DNA from: Candidatus Moraniibacteriota bacterium
GTDB taxonomy: Bacteria; Patescibacteriota; Minisyncoccia; Moranbacterales; UBA11712
Direction: 5' to 3'
Length of the DNA: 35,651 nucleotides
Assembly: GCA_028716005.1 (NCBI GenBank)
Contig: JAQUQQ010000004.1
Span: forward strand, 1-35,651
This document shows, one piece after another, positions 7,558-15,873 of this stretch. Every line of letters starts with the position of its first letter. Positions within the stretch are counted from its first letter, which is position 1. The notes below the pieces were generated by a model. The model had not been told where the DNA came from and did not search any database. It worked only from the letters and a program-made list of their open reading frames with translations. Made by a program: the position numbers and the translations under genes.

Positions 7558-8613
7558 TTACTTTAACACATAAGCAGACGATGGGCCTTTTCCAATTTGT
7601 TTGATCACGCCGATTTTTTTCAGCTTTTGCAAATGAAATTGCGCGGTTCTTTTGGGGCATCCCAAAATATCCACTACGTCGGATACGCTAATTCTGCCCA
7701 TTTTGTCCGCAAAATCAAGTATCTTCATTTGATCCGCCTCCAAATAGACCTGCGAATTAATATCGCCCCTTATTTTTCGCATGGATAAAGATGCGACTTT
7801 ATTTTTTACGTTGTCAATCTCCTGTTTGAAGCCTAAAACGAAGTATTCTAGCCAAGGCGTGAAATCAACTTTTCTCTCAAAATAAGTCTTGCCGGTGTTG
7901 ATGGCCTTGTAGTAACTTGGGCGGTCTTTGTTGTAGTAATCCTCCAAAGCGAACAACCGGCGAAAGTCATAACCCATTTTATATAAAATCAATGTGGCCA
8001 TGGCTCGAGCAGTCCGCCCATTGCCGTCTGCAAAAGGATGGATGGCGGCAACTTCCTGATGCACGATTCCAGCTACGATTACCGGATTGATATCGACTTT
8101 TTCACTTTCATTGATCCAGTTGATCAAATCAGCGCAAAACTTTGGAACTTTTTTGGCTTCCGGACCGGTATACATAACTTCAATTGGAAATCCCCTCCGG
8201 CGCCGAACCACATAAACCGGAGTTTTCCTGTAATGCCCGGATTGTTCTTTGGGCAGAGTTTTGTCTGTCACCAATTTGTGAATTTTAAGCAGCACTTTTT
8301 CGCTGACGGCTTGTTTCTTTTGTACGATTTCCTCAATATATTTCAAAGCTTTCAGATAATTTTGCACTTCAAAAATATCCCGCTCCGGAGCATCTATTTT
8401 CTTGCGTCCCATCAGCGCTTCGACTTCATGGGCATTTAGCTGGTTGCCCTCGATCGCCGTTGAACTGTGCGACATGCGCACCAGAGCCTGCCGCCGCAAT
8501 TTCAATTCAAGTTTCGGTAATATCCTAGCGCGCTCAATGATGGCTTTTGCTTCCGCGATAAAAGTCAGCATTTTTACGATACTATTGGTAAGTTTGTATT
8601 TTGGTTGAAACAT
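7558..8613 (-). CDS. Fic/DOC family protein with self-inhibitory helix and winged-helix tail
   Basis: This encodes 351 residues from ATG 8613; upstream in-frame codons lie across the promoter and are unlikely. The N-terminal inhibitory motif STAIEGN (about 51-57) matches (S/T)xxxE(G/N), making this a Fic protein with an in-cis inhibitor. The active-site motif is HPFADGNGRTAR (192-203), complete with the catalytic His and the nucleotide-binding Arg. The flap lies near GHYRKTPVYV. A winged-helix domain occupies about 290-351 (SVSDVVDILGCPKRTAQFHL). Fic proteins of this type typically transfer AMP to target proteins. AbrB-like fragments on both sides suggest a former or unusual toxin-antitoxin arrangement. 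Confidence 0.92.
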   Translation of the reverse strand: MFQPKYKLTNSIVKMLTFIAEAKAIIERARILPKLELKLRRQALVRMSHSSTAIEGNQLNAHEVEALMGRKKIDAPERDIFEVQNYLKALKYIEEIVQKKQAVSEKVLLKIHKLVTDKTLPKEQSGHYRKTPVYVVRRRRGFPIEVMYTGPEAKKVPKFCADLINWINESEKVDINPVIVAGIVHQEVAAIHPFADGNGRTARAMATLILYKMGYDFRRLFALEDYYNKDRPSYYKAINTGKTYFERKVDFTPWLEYFVLGFKQEIDNVKNKVASLSMRKIRGDINSQVYLEADQMKILDFADKMGRISVSDVVDILGCPKRTAQFHLQKLKKIGVIKQIGKGPSSAYVLK

Positions 8614-8640
8614 ATAATTCACTCTTATTCTTATGCCGGA

Positions 8641-8692
8641 AGTATAGCACAAAAATGATAATTGCGCAATAATCGCGCAAGATATCGCGCAA
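8641..8692 (-). promoter_or_regulatory. Fic promoter with three GCGCAA repeats
   Basis: On the minus strand TTGCGC (8669-8664), a 17-base spacer and TATACT (8646-8641) form a promoter. GCGCAA occurs at 8664-8669, 8675-8680 and 8687-8692, about one helical turn apart; the first copy overlaps the -35. This is a likely operator for a repressor, perhaps the AbrB-like protein or the winged helix of the Fic protein. Confidence 0.7.
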
Positions 8693-8696
8693 CCCG

Positions 8697-8792
8697 TTAT
8701 TTGTATTTTTCGACGATTTCTCTCGGGATGGTCACGGAAAAACTATACGCGCTGGATTTTTTAAGTTTGTGAACGTTTTTTCGCTCGGACAT
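8697..8792 (-). pseudogene. Truncated AbrB/SpoVT-like gene (31 residues)
   Basis: ATG 8792 opens a 31-residue frame containing VHKLKKSSAYSFSVTIPREI and ending EKYK followed by TAA at 8699-8697. It is a close paralogue of the gene at 7364-7533 but lacks the last 25 residues. The stop is immediately followed by the GCGCAA repeats and the Fic promoter. It could be a remnant of a duplication or a short functional peptide. Confidence 0.65.
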
Positions 8793-8847
8793 AATTTTTT
8801 ACCCCGTTAAATTGCTTGCACCATTTAACTGGGGTTGGGTTTAATTT

Positions 8848-8873
8848 CTAGAGGCCTCTGAAGAAGCTTCAAG
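8848..8873 (-). repeat. Interspersed stem-loop repeat, copy D (degraded)
   Basis: On the minus strand, GAAGCTTCTTCAGAGGCCTC follows the stop of the OLD-family gene directly. It matches the stem-loop block of the other copies but lacks the promoter block. Confidence 0.4.
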
Positions 8874-10841
8874 TTATTGATTCACTATATTTTCAAGTAT
8901 ACCTCTAATTTCCTTAGGTATTTGATTTGTATCTCTCTCCAATTCTTGCATCTTTTTTATCGCAGATTCAATTGAGAAATGAGTTATTGGAGGAAAGTAT
9001 GTTTCAAGCTCTCCTTCAGACAAAATAAATATTTGATCTTTTTTTAATGAAGTTATCTCTGAGATAAATTCCTCTTTATTTTCAGCTTTTATCGTTGAAG
9101 ATCTGCTTAATATATAGTTTATAGCATTTTCAAATTTTTGTTCACATTCACTTTTTTGCTCTAAATCTAAATTTTTTTTGAAGATATTTTTAAGCAATTT
9201 TCTTAAGTATTCTCCATCCTTGCTGCCCTTTTCCTTTAAATTGTCGGTAACTTTTTTACAATCAACAGCAAGGGAGACTTTTTTGAATTCAGTTAAACTG
9301 TCCAAATCCCCTACAATATATGTCTTAATTTTCCAGCTGGATATAAAATCGCTGAAACGTTTAAAACTATTTTTTCCTCCCACATCAAGAATTTCGATAA
9401 TTTCATTATTTTCTTTTTCTTTTTTAATTATTTCTAATATTTTTCCATAAATAATTTGATCTACAACCCCCTCCACAAGAATAACCTTGTCTGAAAAGAA
9501 AATTCTCTCATTGTTAAGAGAATTTACAATTTGCACTAAATCCTTGTCATTCGCCTCTAACTTTTTACAAGGATAATATGTCCGACTTCCTCCGCTTTTT
9601 TCGTTTCTGTATATCCTAAAAACATTTTCAATCGAATCTTTATTAACAAATGAGGGAGAGTGCGTGACAATAAAAAATTGTATTTTATTCTCCTCTGATA
9701 TTTCCTCTATAATTCTTAGCAATCTTTTCTGCATTTGTGGGTGTAAATGTAATTCTGGCTCATCGAAAAGGATGATTCCATTTTTTATGTCATAAGAGAA
9801 TATAGAACAAATAAAATTAAATATTTCTTTTTCTCCAGAGCTTAATTTTATATTTTTATTGTCTGGCCTACTTATTTCTAATTGATAATTGTTTTGATGT
9901 TTTCCTTTAAATTTAATATCAATATCTAAATCAAGAAATTTTTTCATTAATTCTTTGAAATATTCATTCAGATTTTCTTTTCCATAAAGATGATTGTTGA
10001 ACAATTTAATTTTCGCTCGGTCATAATCAGACGAAGATGTATATTCTTGTGTAACATTTTTCTGAGACAATTGCATAGAGTCCAGCCCTCGCTGTGCCAA
10101 AGATACTACTGGTTCATCATATGTTATACTCGAAGTTGCTCGGAGGGGAGGTATATATAGAAAATTTGAATTAAAATCAATTTTTTCATCCTTTTCAAGA
10201 TTATAGAGCTTTACATATGATTCAAGGACTTTATAATTTTTTATTATCTCTTTAAAGGTTTTGAAAATTTCTAGATCATCAGCCGTAAAATTATTATCGG
10301 GTTTTATAGTCGCCCTGCCTTCCGAATATTCAATACTAAATGATTTATTTATAAGTGAAGAAAAATCATTTTTTGAATAGATAAGAAGTTTCAAAGCATT
10401 ATAATCAAATTTTTGACCAGGGTTATCATGATCAATTTCTTTTTCGATAAATTCATCTAAATTATCACGATTGTTTATTATATCCTGTAAATTTTTAATA
10501 TCTTGATCTAATACACTTATTACTATCTTTATTCTTTGACCTTCTTGCTCACGACCTCTGAATTTTTCAAGTATGGAAGTATATTTGCTCCCATAATCTT
10601 GTCTTTGAACAGTAAAAAGTTTATTAGAAATAACTGATCCTCCCGGCGATTGATTCTTGAATTGGATTTGAATCTCTTCTTGAAATAAAATCCAGCTAAT
10701 CAAAGCATGTATAATTTCGAATAAATTGCTTTTTCCACCCGCATTTGGCCCAACAAAAATGTTTATATTATCCTTAAAAATAATTTCGGTAAATTCCAGG
10801 AAACTTTTTACATTTTGTAACTCAATTTTTTCTATTTTCAT
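8874..10841 (-). CDS. OLD-family ATPase with Toprim nuclease domain
   Basis: This encodes 655 residues. The N-terminal ABC/SMC-like ATPase has a Walker A at 31-39 (GPNAGGKSN), a signature-like LSSGEKEIFNF, a Walker B ILFDEPELHLHPQ and an H-loop VTHSPSF. A Toprim domain follows: VILVEGVVDQII carries the catalytic Glu, then LDVGGKNSFKRF and the DxD-type VGDLDSL. This order matches overcoming-lysogenization-defect (OLD) nucleases. No UvrD-like helicase is adjacent, so it is a single-gene (class 1-like) type rather than a Gabija pair. The gene is much more AT-rich than its neighbours, suggesting recent transfer. A defence role is inferred from the family. Confidence 0.9.
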   Translation of the reverse strand: MKIEKIELQNVKSFLEFTEIIFKDNINIFVGPNAGGKSNLFEIIHALISWILFQEEIQIQFKNQSPGGSVISNKLFTVQRQDYGSKYTSILEKFRGREQEGQRIKIVISVLDQDIKNLQDIINNRDNLDEFIEKEIDHDNPGQKFDYNALKLLIYSKNDFSSLINKSFSIEYSEGRATIKPDNNFTADDLEIFKTFKEIIKNYKVLESYVKLYNLEKDEKIDFNSNFLYIPPLRATSSITYDEPVVSLAQRGLDSMQLSQKNVTQEYTSSSDYDRAKIKLFNNHLYGKENLNEYFKELMKKFLDLDIDIKFKGKHQNNYQLEISRPDNKNIKLSSGEKEIFNFICSIFSYDIKNGIILFDEPELHLHPQMQKRLLRIIEEISEENKIQFFIVTHSPSFVNKDSIENVFRIYRNEKSGGSRTYYPCKKLEANDKDLVQIVNSLNNERIFFSDKVILVEGVVDQIIYGKILEIIKKEKENNEIIEILDVGGKNSFKRFSDFISSWKIKTYIVGDLDSLTEFKKVSLAVDCKKVTDNLKEKGSKDGEYLRKLLKNIFKKNLDLEQKSECEQKFENAINYILSRSSTIKAENKEEFISEITSLKKDQIFILSEGELETYFPPITHFSIESAIKKMQELERDTNQIPKEIRGILENIVNQ

Positions 10842-10910
10842 TAATATGTTTTATTGTTTTATCGATTCACTGGCAATCTGCGTAGCTGAGCACTGGTTGA
10901 TGCCTTTCCT

Positions 10911-10943
10911 TTAGAATCCTCCATAGAAGCATCTATTTCCCCT
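10911..10943 (-). repeat. Interspersed stem-loop repeat, copy E
   Basis: On the minus strand, GGAAATAGATGCTTCTATGG begins the block, which starts within a few bases of the Ntn-hydrolase stop and lies about 70 bases upstream of the OLD gene start. It matches copy A closely but has no promoter block of its own. Confidence 0.5.
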
Positions 10944-11687
10944 TTAATCCTTTTTAAATCCGTATTCTTTGAACTCATTTTCTAAAGGATTGCCTTGGCA
11001 GTAAATTGCTTTTCGGCTTTTTGTATCAAAAATGAAAGCGGAATGAGTGAAACATTCAACTTCTTTTTTTGTGAGACAAATCGCCGTCTTTTTCTCCGCG
11101 TTTTTCCGGTCTCTCAAGAGGTCTTGAAAATCTTCGAGGCTATCGGCACCCTTGATCAATTCTTTTGCTCTTTCAAAACGATCACGGGACCATTGTTCAA
11201 GGCCCGGATCAACTTGGAAATTCAAATTTTCATTCGGCAGATTGGTGAGGTGATTTGTTTTCACGGCCGGTTCAGATATTTTTTCAACGAAATATTTTTC
11301 CGGAACGCCTTCAACCCCATAGCATTCATTGGGGTCGGCCACAAACATATTTCCGCCAATGCGAGGATTGAAAGCCTTGATTATCTCGACTGCTTCTTTT
11401 GCCGTTGCGGCATCCAGGAGCAAACGTACATAAGGCCTGAGGATATATGAAACTTGATCATCCGCGACTTTGACAAACGTGGCGACGAAAGCCACTCCTT
11501 TCTCGTTGATTCCTCCGTAGTATCCATCCTCATTCGGATTGGGATTTTGAATAATTAGTTTTTTATATTTATCATCTTTGGAATCGAAAAGCTTGATTTC
11601 ATCGTCCCATCTCATCCAGGGGACAGGGTCCCTTGTTTTGAGCAAAAACCAGCCGTTGTTTACATTTTTTGCTGCTGTAGTGCACAT
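10944..11687 (-). CDS. Ntn-hydrolase, acyl-CoA:6-APA acyltransferase-like (C45/C69 type)
   Basis: This encodes 247 residues. It begins MCTT, so Cys2 would be exposed as the N-terminal nucleophile after loss of Met. The following GWFLLKTRDPVPWMRWDD, YYGGINEKGVAFVATFV and MFVADPNECYGVEG segments fit the two-layer sandwich of Ntn hydrolases related to isopenicillin N acyltransferase and C69 dipeptidases. No signal peptide is present, so it is cytosolic. It would cut or transfer an amide-bonded acyl or amino-acid group; the substrate is unknown. The promoter-like copy H lies just upstream. No clear Shine-Dalgarno precedes ATG 11687. Confidence 0.7.
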   Translation of the reverse strand: MCTTAAKNVNNGWFLLKTRDPVPWMRWDDEIKLFDSKDDKYKKLIIQNPNPNEDGYYGGINEKGVAFVATFVKVADDQVSYILRPYVRLLLDAATAKEAVEIIKAFNPRIGGNMFVADPNECYGVEGVPEKYFVEKISEPAVKTNHLTNLPNENLNFQVDPGLEQWSRDRFERAKELIKGADSLEDFQDLLRDRKNAEKKTAICLTKKEVECFTHSAFIFDTKSRKAIYCQGNPLENEFKEYGFKKD

Positions 11688-11724
11688 ATCTTTGTGAAAT
11701 TTTTGATAGCTTGTTTATATATTT

Positions 11725-11754
11725 ATCCTATCACTCCTGCTTTTTCGGGCAAGG
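11725..11754 (-). promoter_or_regulatory. Promoter-like repeat, copy H, upstream of the Ntn hydrolase
   Basis: On the minus strand TTGCCC, a 16-base spacer and TAGGAT with TG one base before it form an extended -10 promoter. The whole block is nearly identical to those at 150-180 and 18032-18062. It begins a few bases after the rsgA stop and ends about 38 bases before the Ntn-hydrolase start. The stem-loop block is missing here. Confidence 0.65.
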
Positions 11755-11760
11755 TGAGAC

Positions 11761-12888
11761 TCAATAATCCTTGTGCCCCGCGTTTCTCAATTCCTCTTTC
11801 GCTTTTTTCAAAAACTTTCCGAACTGGCGGTTTTTTTCTTTTTTTTCAAACTCAGTCATCGCATAATGCTCGGTTTCCTTTTTGAGACTGATGTAATTTG
11901 CGTGTCGGCCTTTGTCCAGCCGGCCCGCTTCGACGGCTTCAACGACCGCGCAGCCCGGTTCGTGGACATGTGTGCAGTCGGCATATTTGCAGTCCTTCGC
12001 GAGAGCGGTTATTTCATCGAAAAAACTGTCGACTCCCGCGCCCATGTCGGCCATTCCCACTTCCCGCATTCCGGGGTTGTCGATCACGATGCCGCCTGCC
12101 CCGGCCGAAGCGTCGGGGCCCTCCCGCAAAAAATACATTTCCCGCGCGGTGGTCGTGTGTTTGCCTCTGCCTGAGCGGGATCCGATTTCGCCCGTCTTTA
12201 TCCCGTCCGTGCCGAGAAGCTGGTTGATGAGGGTTGATTTTCCCACGCCGGACGAGCCAAGAAAGCAGTATGTTTTTCCCCTGGCTATATATTTTTTTAG
12301 CTCGTCCAGCCCTTTGTCGTGCAAGGTGCTGGTCAGAATAAAGTCGATATCTTTGAATCTGTTTTGCATTTGGAAAAGCTTGGCACTCAGATCTTCTTCG
12401 GAAACCAAATCTGTTTTGTTGAGTATTATGGCGGGACTAATTCCGCCGTCAATTGCGAGGGCAAAGTATCTTTCCAGGCGGTTCAGGTTGAAATCCCGGT
12501 CGACCGATTCGACGACAAAAGCCACGTCGATGTTTGTGGCGATGATTTGGGCGTCATTTTTTTCACCTGTTTTGTTTTTGTCGCCATATTTTCTTTTGAT
12601 TATCGTTTTTCTCGGTAAAATACTGCGAATGATTGCCTGCCGTTCGCCGGCGTCTGTTATGGCGACCCAATCGCCGACGGCCGGATAATCTTCCCGCGAT
12701 TTGGCGTCGAATATCCGTTTGCCGGTAATCTTTGCCAAATATTCTCCCTTGGTGTTTTTGACCTTGTAGGCCCCGCGATGCTCGGCAATCACCCGGGCAA
12801 TTTGAAAAGCGTCCAAGCCGAGTTTCACTCGTTCCGTTTCAAAAAAGGCATCCCAGCCCAAGTCTTCAATTGTCAGCTCCTTTTCCAT
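11761..12888 (-). CDS. rsgA: Ribosome small-subunit-dependent GTPase RsgA
   Basis: This encodes 375 residues. An N-terminal OB-fold (about 40-100) is followed by a circularly permuted GTPase: G4 NKTD (about 160), then G1 GSSGVGKST, the RGKHTTT switch I and G3 DNPGM. The C-terminal zinc knuckle is CKYADCTHVHEPGC. This order is diagnostic of RsgA, which helps 30S ribosome maturation and releases from the subunit after GTP hydrolysis. Copy F of the interspersed repeat ends about 18 bases upstream of ATG 12888 and seems to supply its promoter and 5' leader. An Ala/Gly-rich insertion (DASAGAGG) precedes G3. Confidence 0.97.
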   Translation of the reverse strand: MEKELTIEDLGWDAFFETERVKLGLDAFQIARVIAEHRGAYKVKNTKGEYLAKITGKRIFDAKSREDYPAVGDWVAITDAGERQAIIRSILPRKTIIKRKYGDKNKTGEKNDAQIIATNIDVAFVVESVDRDFNLNRLERYFALAIDGGISPAIILNKTDLVSEEDLSAKLFQMQNRFKDIDFILTSTLHDKGLDELKKYIARGKTYCFLGSSGVGKSTLINQLLGTDGIKTGEIGSRSGRGKHTTTAREMYFLREGPDASAGAGGIVIDNPGMREVGMADMGAGVDSFFDEITALAKDCKYADCTHVHEPGCAVVEAVEAGRLDKGRHANYISLKKETEHYAMTEFEKKEKNRQFGKFLKKAKEELRNAGHKDY

Positions 12889-12905
12889 ATATTTTATGAT
12901 CGGGG

Positions 12906-12985
12906 ATAGAAGCCTCTATGGAAGCTTCTATTTTATTCTACCAGAGCCACAAAAAAAGAAAAACAGGCAATCAGCCCGTTATCTT
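12906..12985 (-). repeat. Interspersed promoter/stem-loop repeat, copy F, with terminator hairpin
   Basis: On the minus strand: a hairpin ACGGG...CCTGT followed by a T-rich tract (terminator for the nuclease gene), then GGCTCTGGTAGAATAAAATA with an extended -10 (TGGTAGAAT), then ATAGAAGC...GCTTCTAT (12931-12924 and 12913-12906), a perfect 8-bp stem. The expected transcript would begin at or near the stem-loop and lead directly into rsgA. Confidence 0.7.
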
Positions 12986-13009
12986 TTCGTTGCTCTAAAT
13001 AATTATATC

Positions 13010-13660
13010 TTAAACTGAAAAACTAGGATTAACTAGCAGCTCTGAAAGATAATAATGAGAAATAATACTCTCGGGCTTATGCTTCTTTGCTTGTATTATA
13101 ATTTTTGCAGATAAACTAGAAACAGATATAAGACCAATCCCTCTCTCTTTAAGAAACCTTCTCTCCACCTTATCGAGATACTCCGCAGAGATAGCGAGAT
13201 AAGAGCAATTTGAAAAGGCGCCGTACTTAACTGCTTGATAAACGCCAGATTTCCAGTCGCGAAGCTTAGCCTCTATTGAGACAAATTCATTTGCAACAGG
13301 TTTGTATTTTTTGCGAACTATAAAACGATCTTTATCCATGAACTCGATAAATCCAGACTCGCTTAATTTATCCAACACCGGTTTGATCTTTTTCGAGCTG
13401 CGTACTTCTGTACCAAATATTTCATCAACGTGAATCACCCTTCCTGCTTTGTTCAAATATTCGATTAACAAGTGAAGCATTTGATAATCAGGCGGCACTC
13501 TTTTCCAAAGCGATTGTTCATTTGAAGCACAGGCGAAAACTAGATCAGGCCTTCCATTGCCACTGATGAATTCTTCAGCGGTATGAGTCGAACCAAAAAT
13601 CTTTGCAAGATCCCTCTTTAAGATGGGGATCATTTCTTTTTCCAAATGAAACATTTTCAT
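13010..13660 (-). CDS. Putative PD-(D/E)XK-fold nuclease with internal winged helix
   Basis: This encodes 216 residues from ATG 13660 (ATG 13654 is possible). Residues about 65-125 look like a winged helix (HLLIEYLNKAGRVIHVDEIF, then VLDKLSESGFIEF). The flanking parts fit a PD-(D/E)XK core: an early GRPDLVFA, then FVSIEAKLRDWKSGVYQAVKYG, which contains E-x-K and a Q-x3-Y helix, and a final strand YLAISAEYL. The assignment is from motif reading and not certain. The gene begins nine bases after the stop of the kinase gene and shares its transcript. A terminator in copy F follows. The kinase-nuclease pairing suggests a signalling-controlled nuclease, possibly in defence. Confidence 0.6.
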   Translation of the reverse strand: MKMFHLEKEMIPILKRDLAKIFGSTHTAEEFISGNGRPDLVFACASNEQSLWKRVPPDYQMLHLLIEYLNKAGRVIHVDEIFGTEVRSSKKIKPVLDKLSESGFIEFMDKDRFIVRKKYKPVANEFVSIEAKLRDWKSGVYQAVKYGAFSNCSYLAISAEYLDKVERRFLKERGIGLISVSSLSAKIIIQAKKHKPESIISHYYLSELLVNPSFSV

Positions 13661-13669
13661 TTTTTTATT

Positions 13670-15730
13670 TTATTTCAGTTTTTGAAACACTTCTTTCCAG
13701 GCATCAAGATATTTGTAATCGGAAGGCTTAAAAACATCAGGAGTGAGAAGAGCAAAATTATCAAGAGCGGTATCGATTCTTTTTAGGAAGTAATCTATCC
13801 TTTCTTGCTCTGGAAGATCAGCGATTTCCTCGACTTCGTTTAACCTAATCTCCAGGAAATGAAGCTTTGTATTGGCAGTCAAGATAGATTCTTGAGTATT
13901 CTTTCCTCCGCAATACTTACAATCACACACTCCAATTCTTTCTTTTATCAGGTCAAATTTCCCAGGATCTTTCCGGAGGATTGGAACGAGTTTGAGCAAG
14001 GAGGGATAATAATAACGTTCGTACATATTGAATGGGGCTTTCTCCTCGCTGTATAAATCTTCAGAAAAAGTATCAAATCTTGCAGCACCAGAAGTAAACC
14101 CTGCAACTCCAGCACACATCAATCCAAGTCCAATTCCATTAACTCTCCCTGCGACTACTGGCTTTCCGGTGTTTGATTGAAGCTCACGAAGTAAAGAAAT
14201 ATAGTTAAAAAGTGTAGATCGAGAACTATTTTCATCAATGCAATCCACATAAACAATATATCCATCGCAATCGAATATTGAGAACGTGTTTAAAATATGC
14301 TTGCGTTCTCGGTCGTTGTTTAGAGATGAGTGGTGTATGCAAATACCAGCGTAGATCGGTTTTTTTTGTAAATCTTTAGTCTCATTACGATAATCAACAG
14401 CTTCTTTCAACAGCTTAACGTCCAGATCAAACCATTCAGCGTGCGGGTTAACTGTTGTAAGTGAAACACTGCTATTATGCGTATAGTGAAAGGGCGCAAG
14501 AAGTATGTCTGCATCCAGCGCTTTCTCGGTGTCGATAACTTTTTTCACATACTCTTTTTGCTCTTTATAGCTCTTCAAGTTGTCCGGAGTTATCGGCTGG
14601 AAGTCACCCCTTGCATAAGAAAGTTTTTTTAATCCCTCCACATCGGAAAAGGTGTCATAGGCAAGTCGCATTGTTGCAGGGTCGATAATTTTGCAGACGT
14701 TTTTGTTTTCTCGGATAAGCTTAAGCAAGCCTTTTTGATGATCAGCTAAGTTGGCAGGAAATTCAACAAAGAATTTCTCTTTATGCGCAGGAAGGAATTT
14801 TTCAAGAGTACTCTTGTCGTCATAAAGTCTCAAAATAAATCTGGGACTTAAATCATATTCCCTTTTCGTGAGCACAACCCTTTCTTTTTTCAACGACTCA
14901 CGAAGCTGGGCAATATTAATGAAACGTTCATATGCGTATTTCTCAAGACATTGCAAAATAATGTTTTCGGTAGTATTTGTTATCTCTGTTATTCTCCTCC
15001 TTGGAGGGATCGCGGGTTCATTCTTTATCTTATCGATAAGCTCTGGCTCTGATTGAAAATCATACGGCAATTGACCAGTCAGCATCTCATATAAAACAAC
15101 CCCAAGAGTGTAGATGTCGGAACGCCTATCAATGTGTTTGCTATCGACGATTTGCTCGGGAGACATATAAGGACTTGTGCCGACAAAATCTCCCGTGCTG
15201 GTAAGTGAAGTATAGTCGATAATTTTGGAAATACCAAAGTCTGATATTTTTATCTTTCCCTCTCCGTCGATAAGAATATTTTCCGGTTTAAGGTCTCTGT
15301 GAACCACCCCTGACACACCATTGGAAACTGCCGCGTGGTGCAAAGCCTCTATTCCATCCATCATCTGACAAAAAAAACCCAAAGCTTCTTTTTCGCTTAA
15401 TTTTTCTTTTTCTTCAAGCAATTCTCTGAGGTTTGTCCCTTCGACGAATTCCATCACGAGGAAGTGATGTTTGGACCCGTCAATATCGATTATAAAATTA
15501 TCAACATATTGTACGAGGTTTTTATCCTTAACTGATTTTATTATATCTATTTCTCTTTGTATCCTGTTATCAGTGCCTCTCCTATATTCTTTTAAAACAT
15601 AGGCTTCCCTGAAAAGCTTCAGCGCATAGAAAGCGGCGTCTTTTTTTGCTTTATACACAACACCAAAACCTCCGTCATTGACAAAATCGATGATGGCGTA
15701 TCCATTTACTGTTTTCCCGATTAGATTCAT
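13670..15730 (-). CDS. Ser/Thr protein kinase fused to a TIM-barrel-like C-terminal domain
   Basis: This encodes 686 residues from ATG 15730; AGGA lies about seven bases upstream and GGAGG about thirteen, and an earlier frame opening at 15772 overlaps the promoter. The kinase domain (1-285) is complete: Gly loop GGFGVVY (20-26), Lys38 in YALK, catalytic HRDLKPEN (144-151), DFG (164-166) and an SPE segment. No membrane segment or PASTA repeat follows. Residues about 305-600 are a separate alternating strand-helix domain (DADILLAPFHY, KPIYAGICIHH, KPVVAGRVNGIG), which I read as a TIM-barrel-like fold, ending in a CDCKYC zinc-type cluster (602-607). The last 80 residues are helical. It is the first gene of an operon with a putative nuclease. 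Confidence 0.85.
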   Translation of the reverse strand: MNLIGKTVNGYAIIDFVNDGGFGVVYKAKKDAAFYALKLFREAYVLKEYRRGTDNRIQREIDIIKSVKDKNLVQYVDNFIIDIDGSKHHFLVMEFVEGTNLRELLEEKEKLSEKEALGFFCQMMDGIEALHHAAVSNGVSGVVHRDLKPENILIDGEGKIKISDFGISKIIDYTSLTSTGDFVGTSPYMSPEQIVDSKHIDRRSDIYTLGVVLYEMLTGQLPYDFQSEPELIDKIKNEPAIPPRRRITEITNTTENIILQCLEKYAYERFINIAQLRESLKKERVVLTKREYDLSPRFILRLYDDKSTLEKFLPAHKEKFFVEFPANLADHQKGLLKLIRENKNVCKIIDPATMRLAYDTFSDVEGLKKLSYARGDFQPITPDNLKSYKEQKEYVKKVIDTEKALDADILLAPFHYTHNSSVSLTTVNPHAEWFDLDVKLLKEAVDYRNETKDLQKKPIYAGICIHHSSLNNDRERKHILNTFSIFDCDGYIVYVDCIDENSSRSTLFNYISLLRELQSNTGKPVVAGRVNGIGLGLMCAGVAGFTSGAARFDTFSEDLYSEEKAPFNMYERYYYPSLLKLVPILRKDPGKFDLIKERIGVCDCKYCGGKNTQESILTANTKLHFLEIRLNEVEEIADLPEQERIDYFLKRIDTALDNFALLTPDVFKPSDYKYLDAWKEVFQKLK

Positions 15731-15756
15731 TGTATATTCCTTACCTCCTTTTTTTA

Positions 15757-15785
15757 ATTTTAGCACATACAAAAATACTCGCCAG
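15757..15785 (-). promoter_or_regulatory. Promoter of the kinase-nuclease operon
   Basis: On the minus strand CTGGCG (15785-15780), a 17-base spacer and TAAAAT (15762-15757) with TG one base upstream form an extended -10 promoter. The leader to ATG 15730 is short and contains GGAGG. Confidence 0.55.
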
Positions 15786-15839
15786 CTCTCTCCTGCTCGT
15801 GCTGCCTACTGAGGTTTCTTACTCTTATTATTTGGCTAC

Positions 15840-15867
15840 TTGCGCGTTTTTTTTGAAATAGTATAAT
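15840..15867 (+). promoter_or_regulatory. Promoter of the variable surface-protein gene
   Basis: TTGCGC at 15840-15845, a 16-base spacer and TATAAT at 15862-15867. Transcription should start near 15874, leaving a leader of about 190 bases before the start codon at 16063. Confidence 0.65.
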
Positions 15868-15873
15868 GAAGTC

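Noticed and set aside
7558-8792. Intact AbrB-Fic toxin-antitoxin pair
   Set aside because: Both AbrB-like genes are damaged as read, and the Fic protein carries its own inhibitory motif.
8874-10841. Gabija system
   Set aside because: The OLD-type protein fits GajA in outline but no UvrD-like helicase (GajB) is adjacent on either side.
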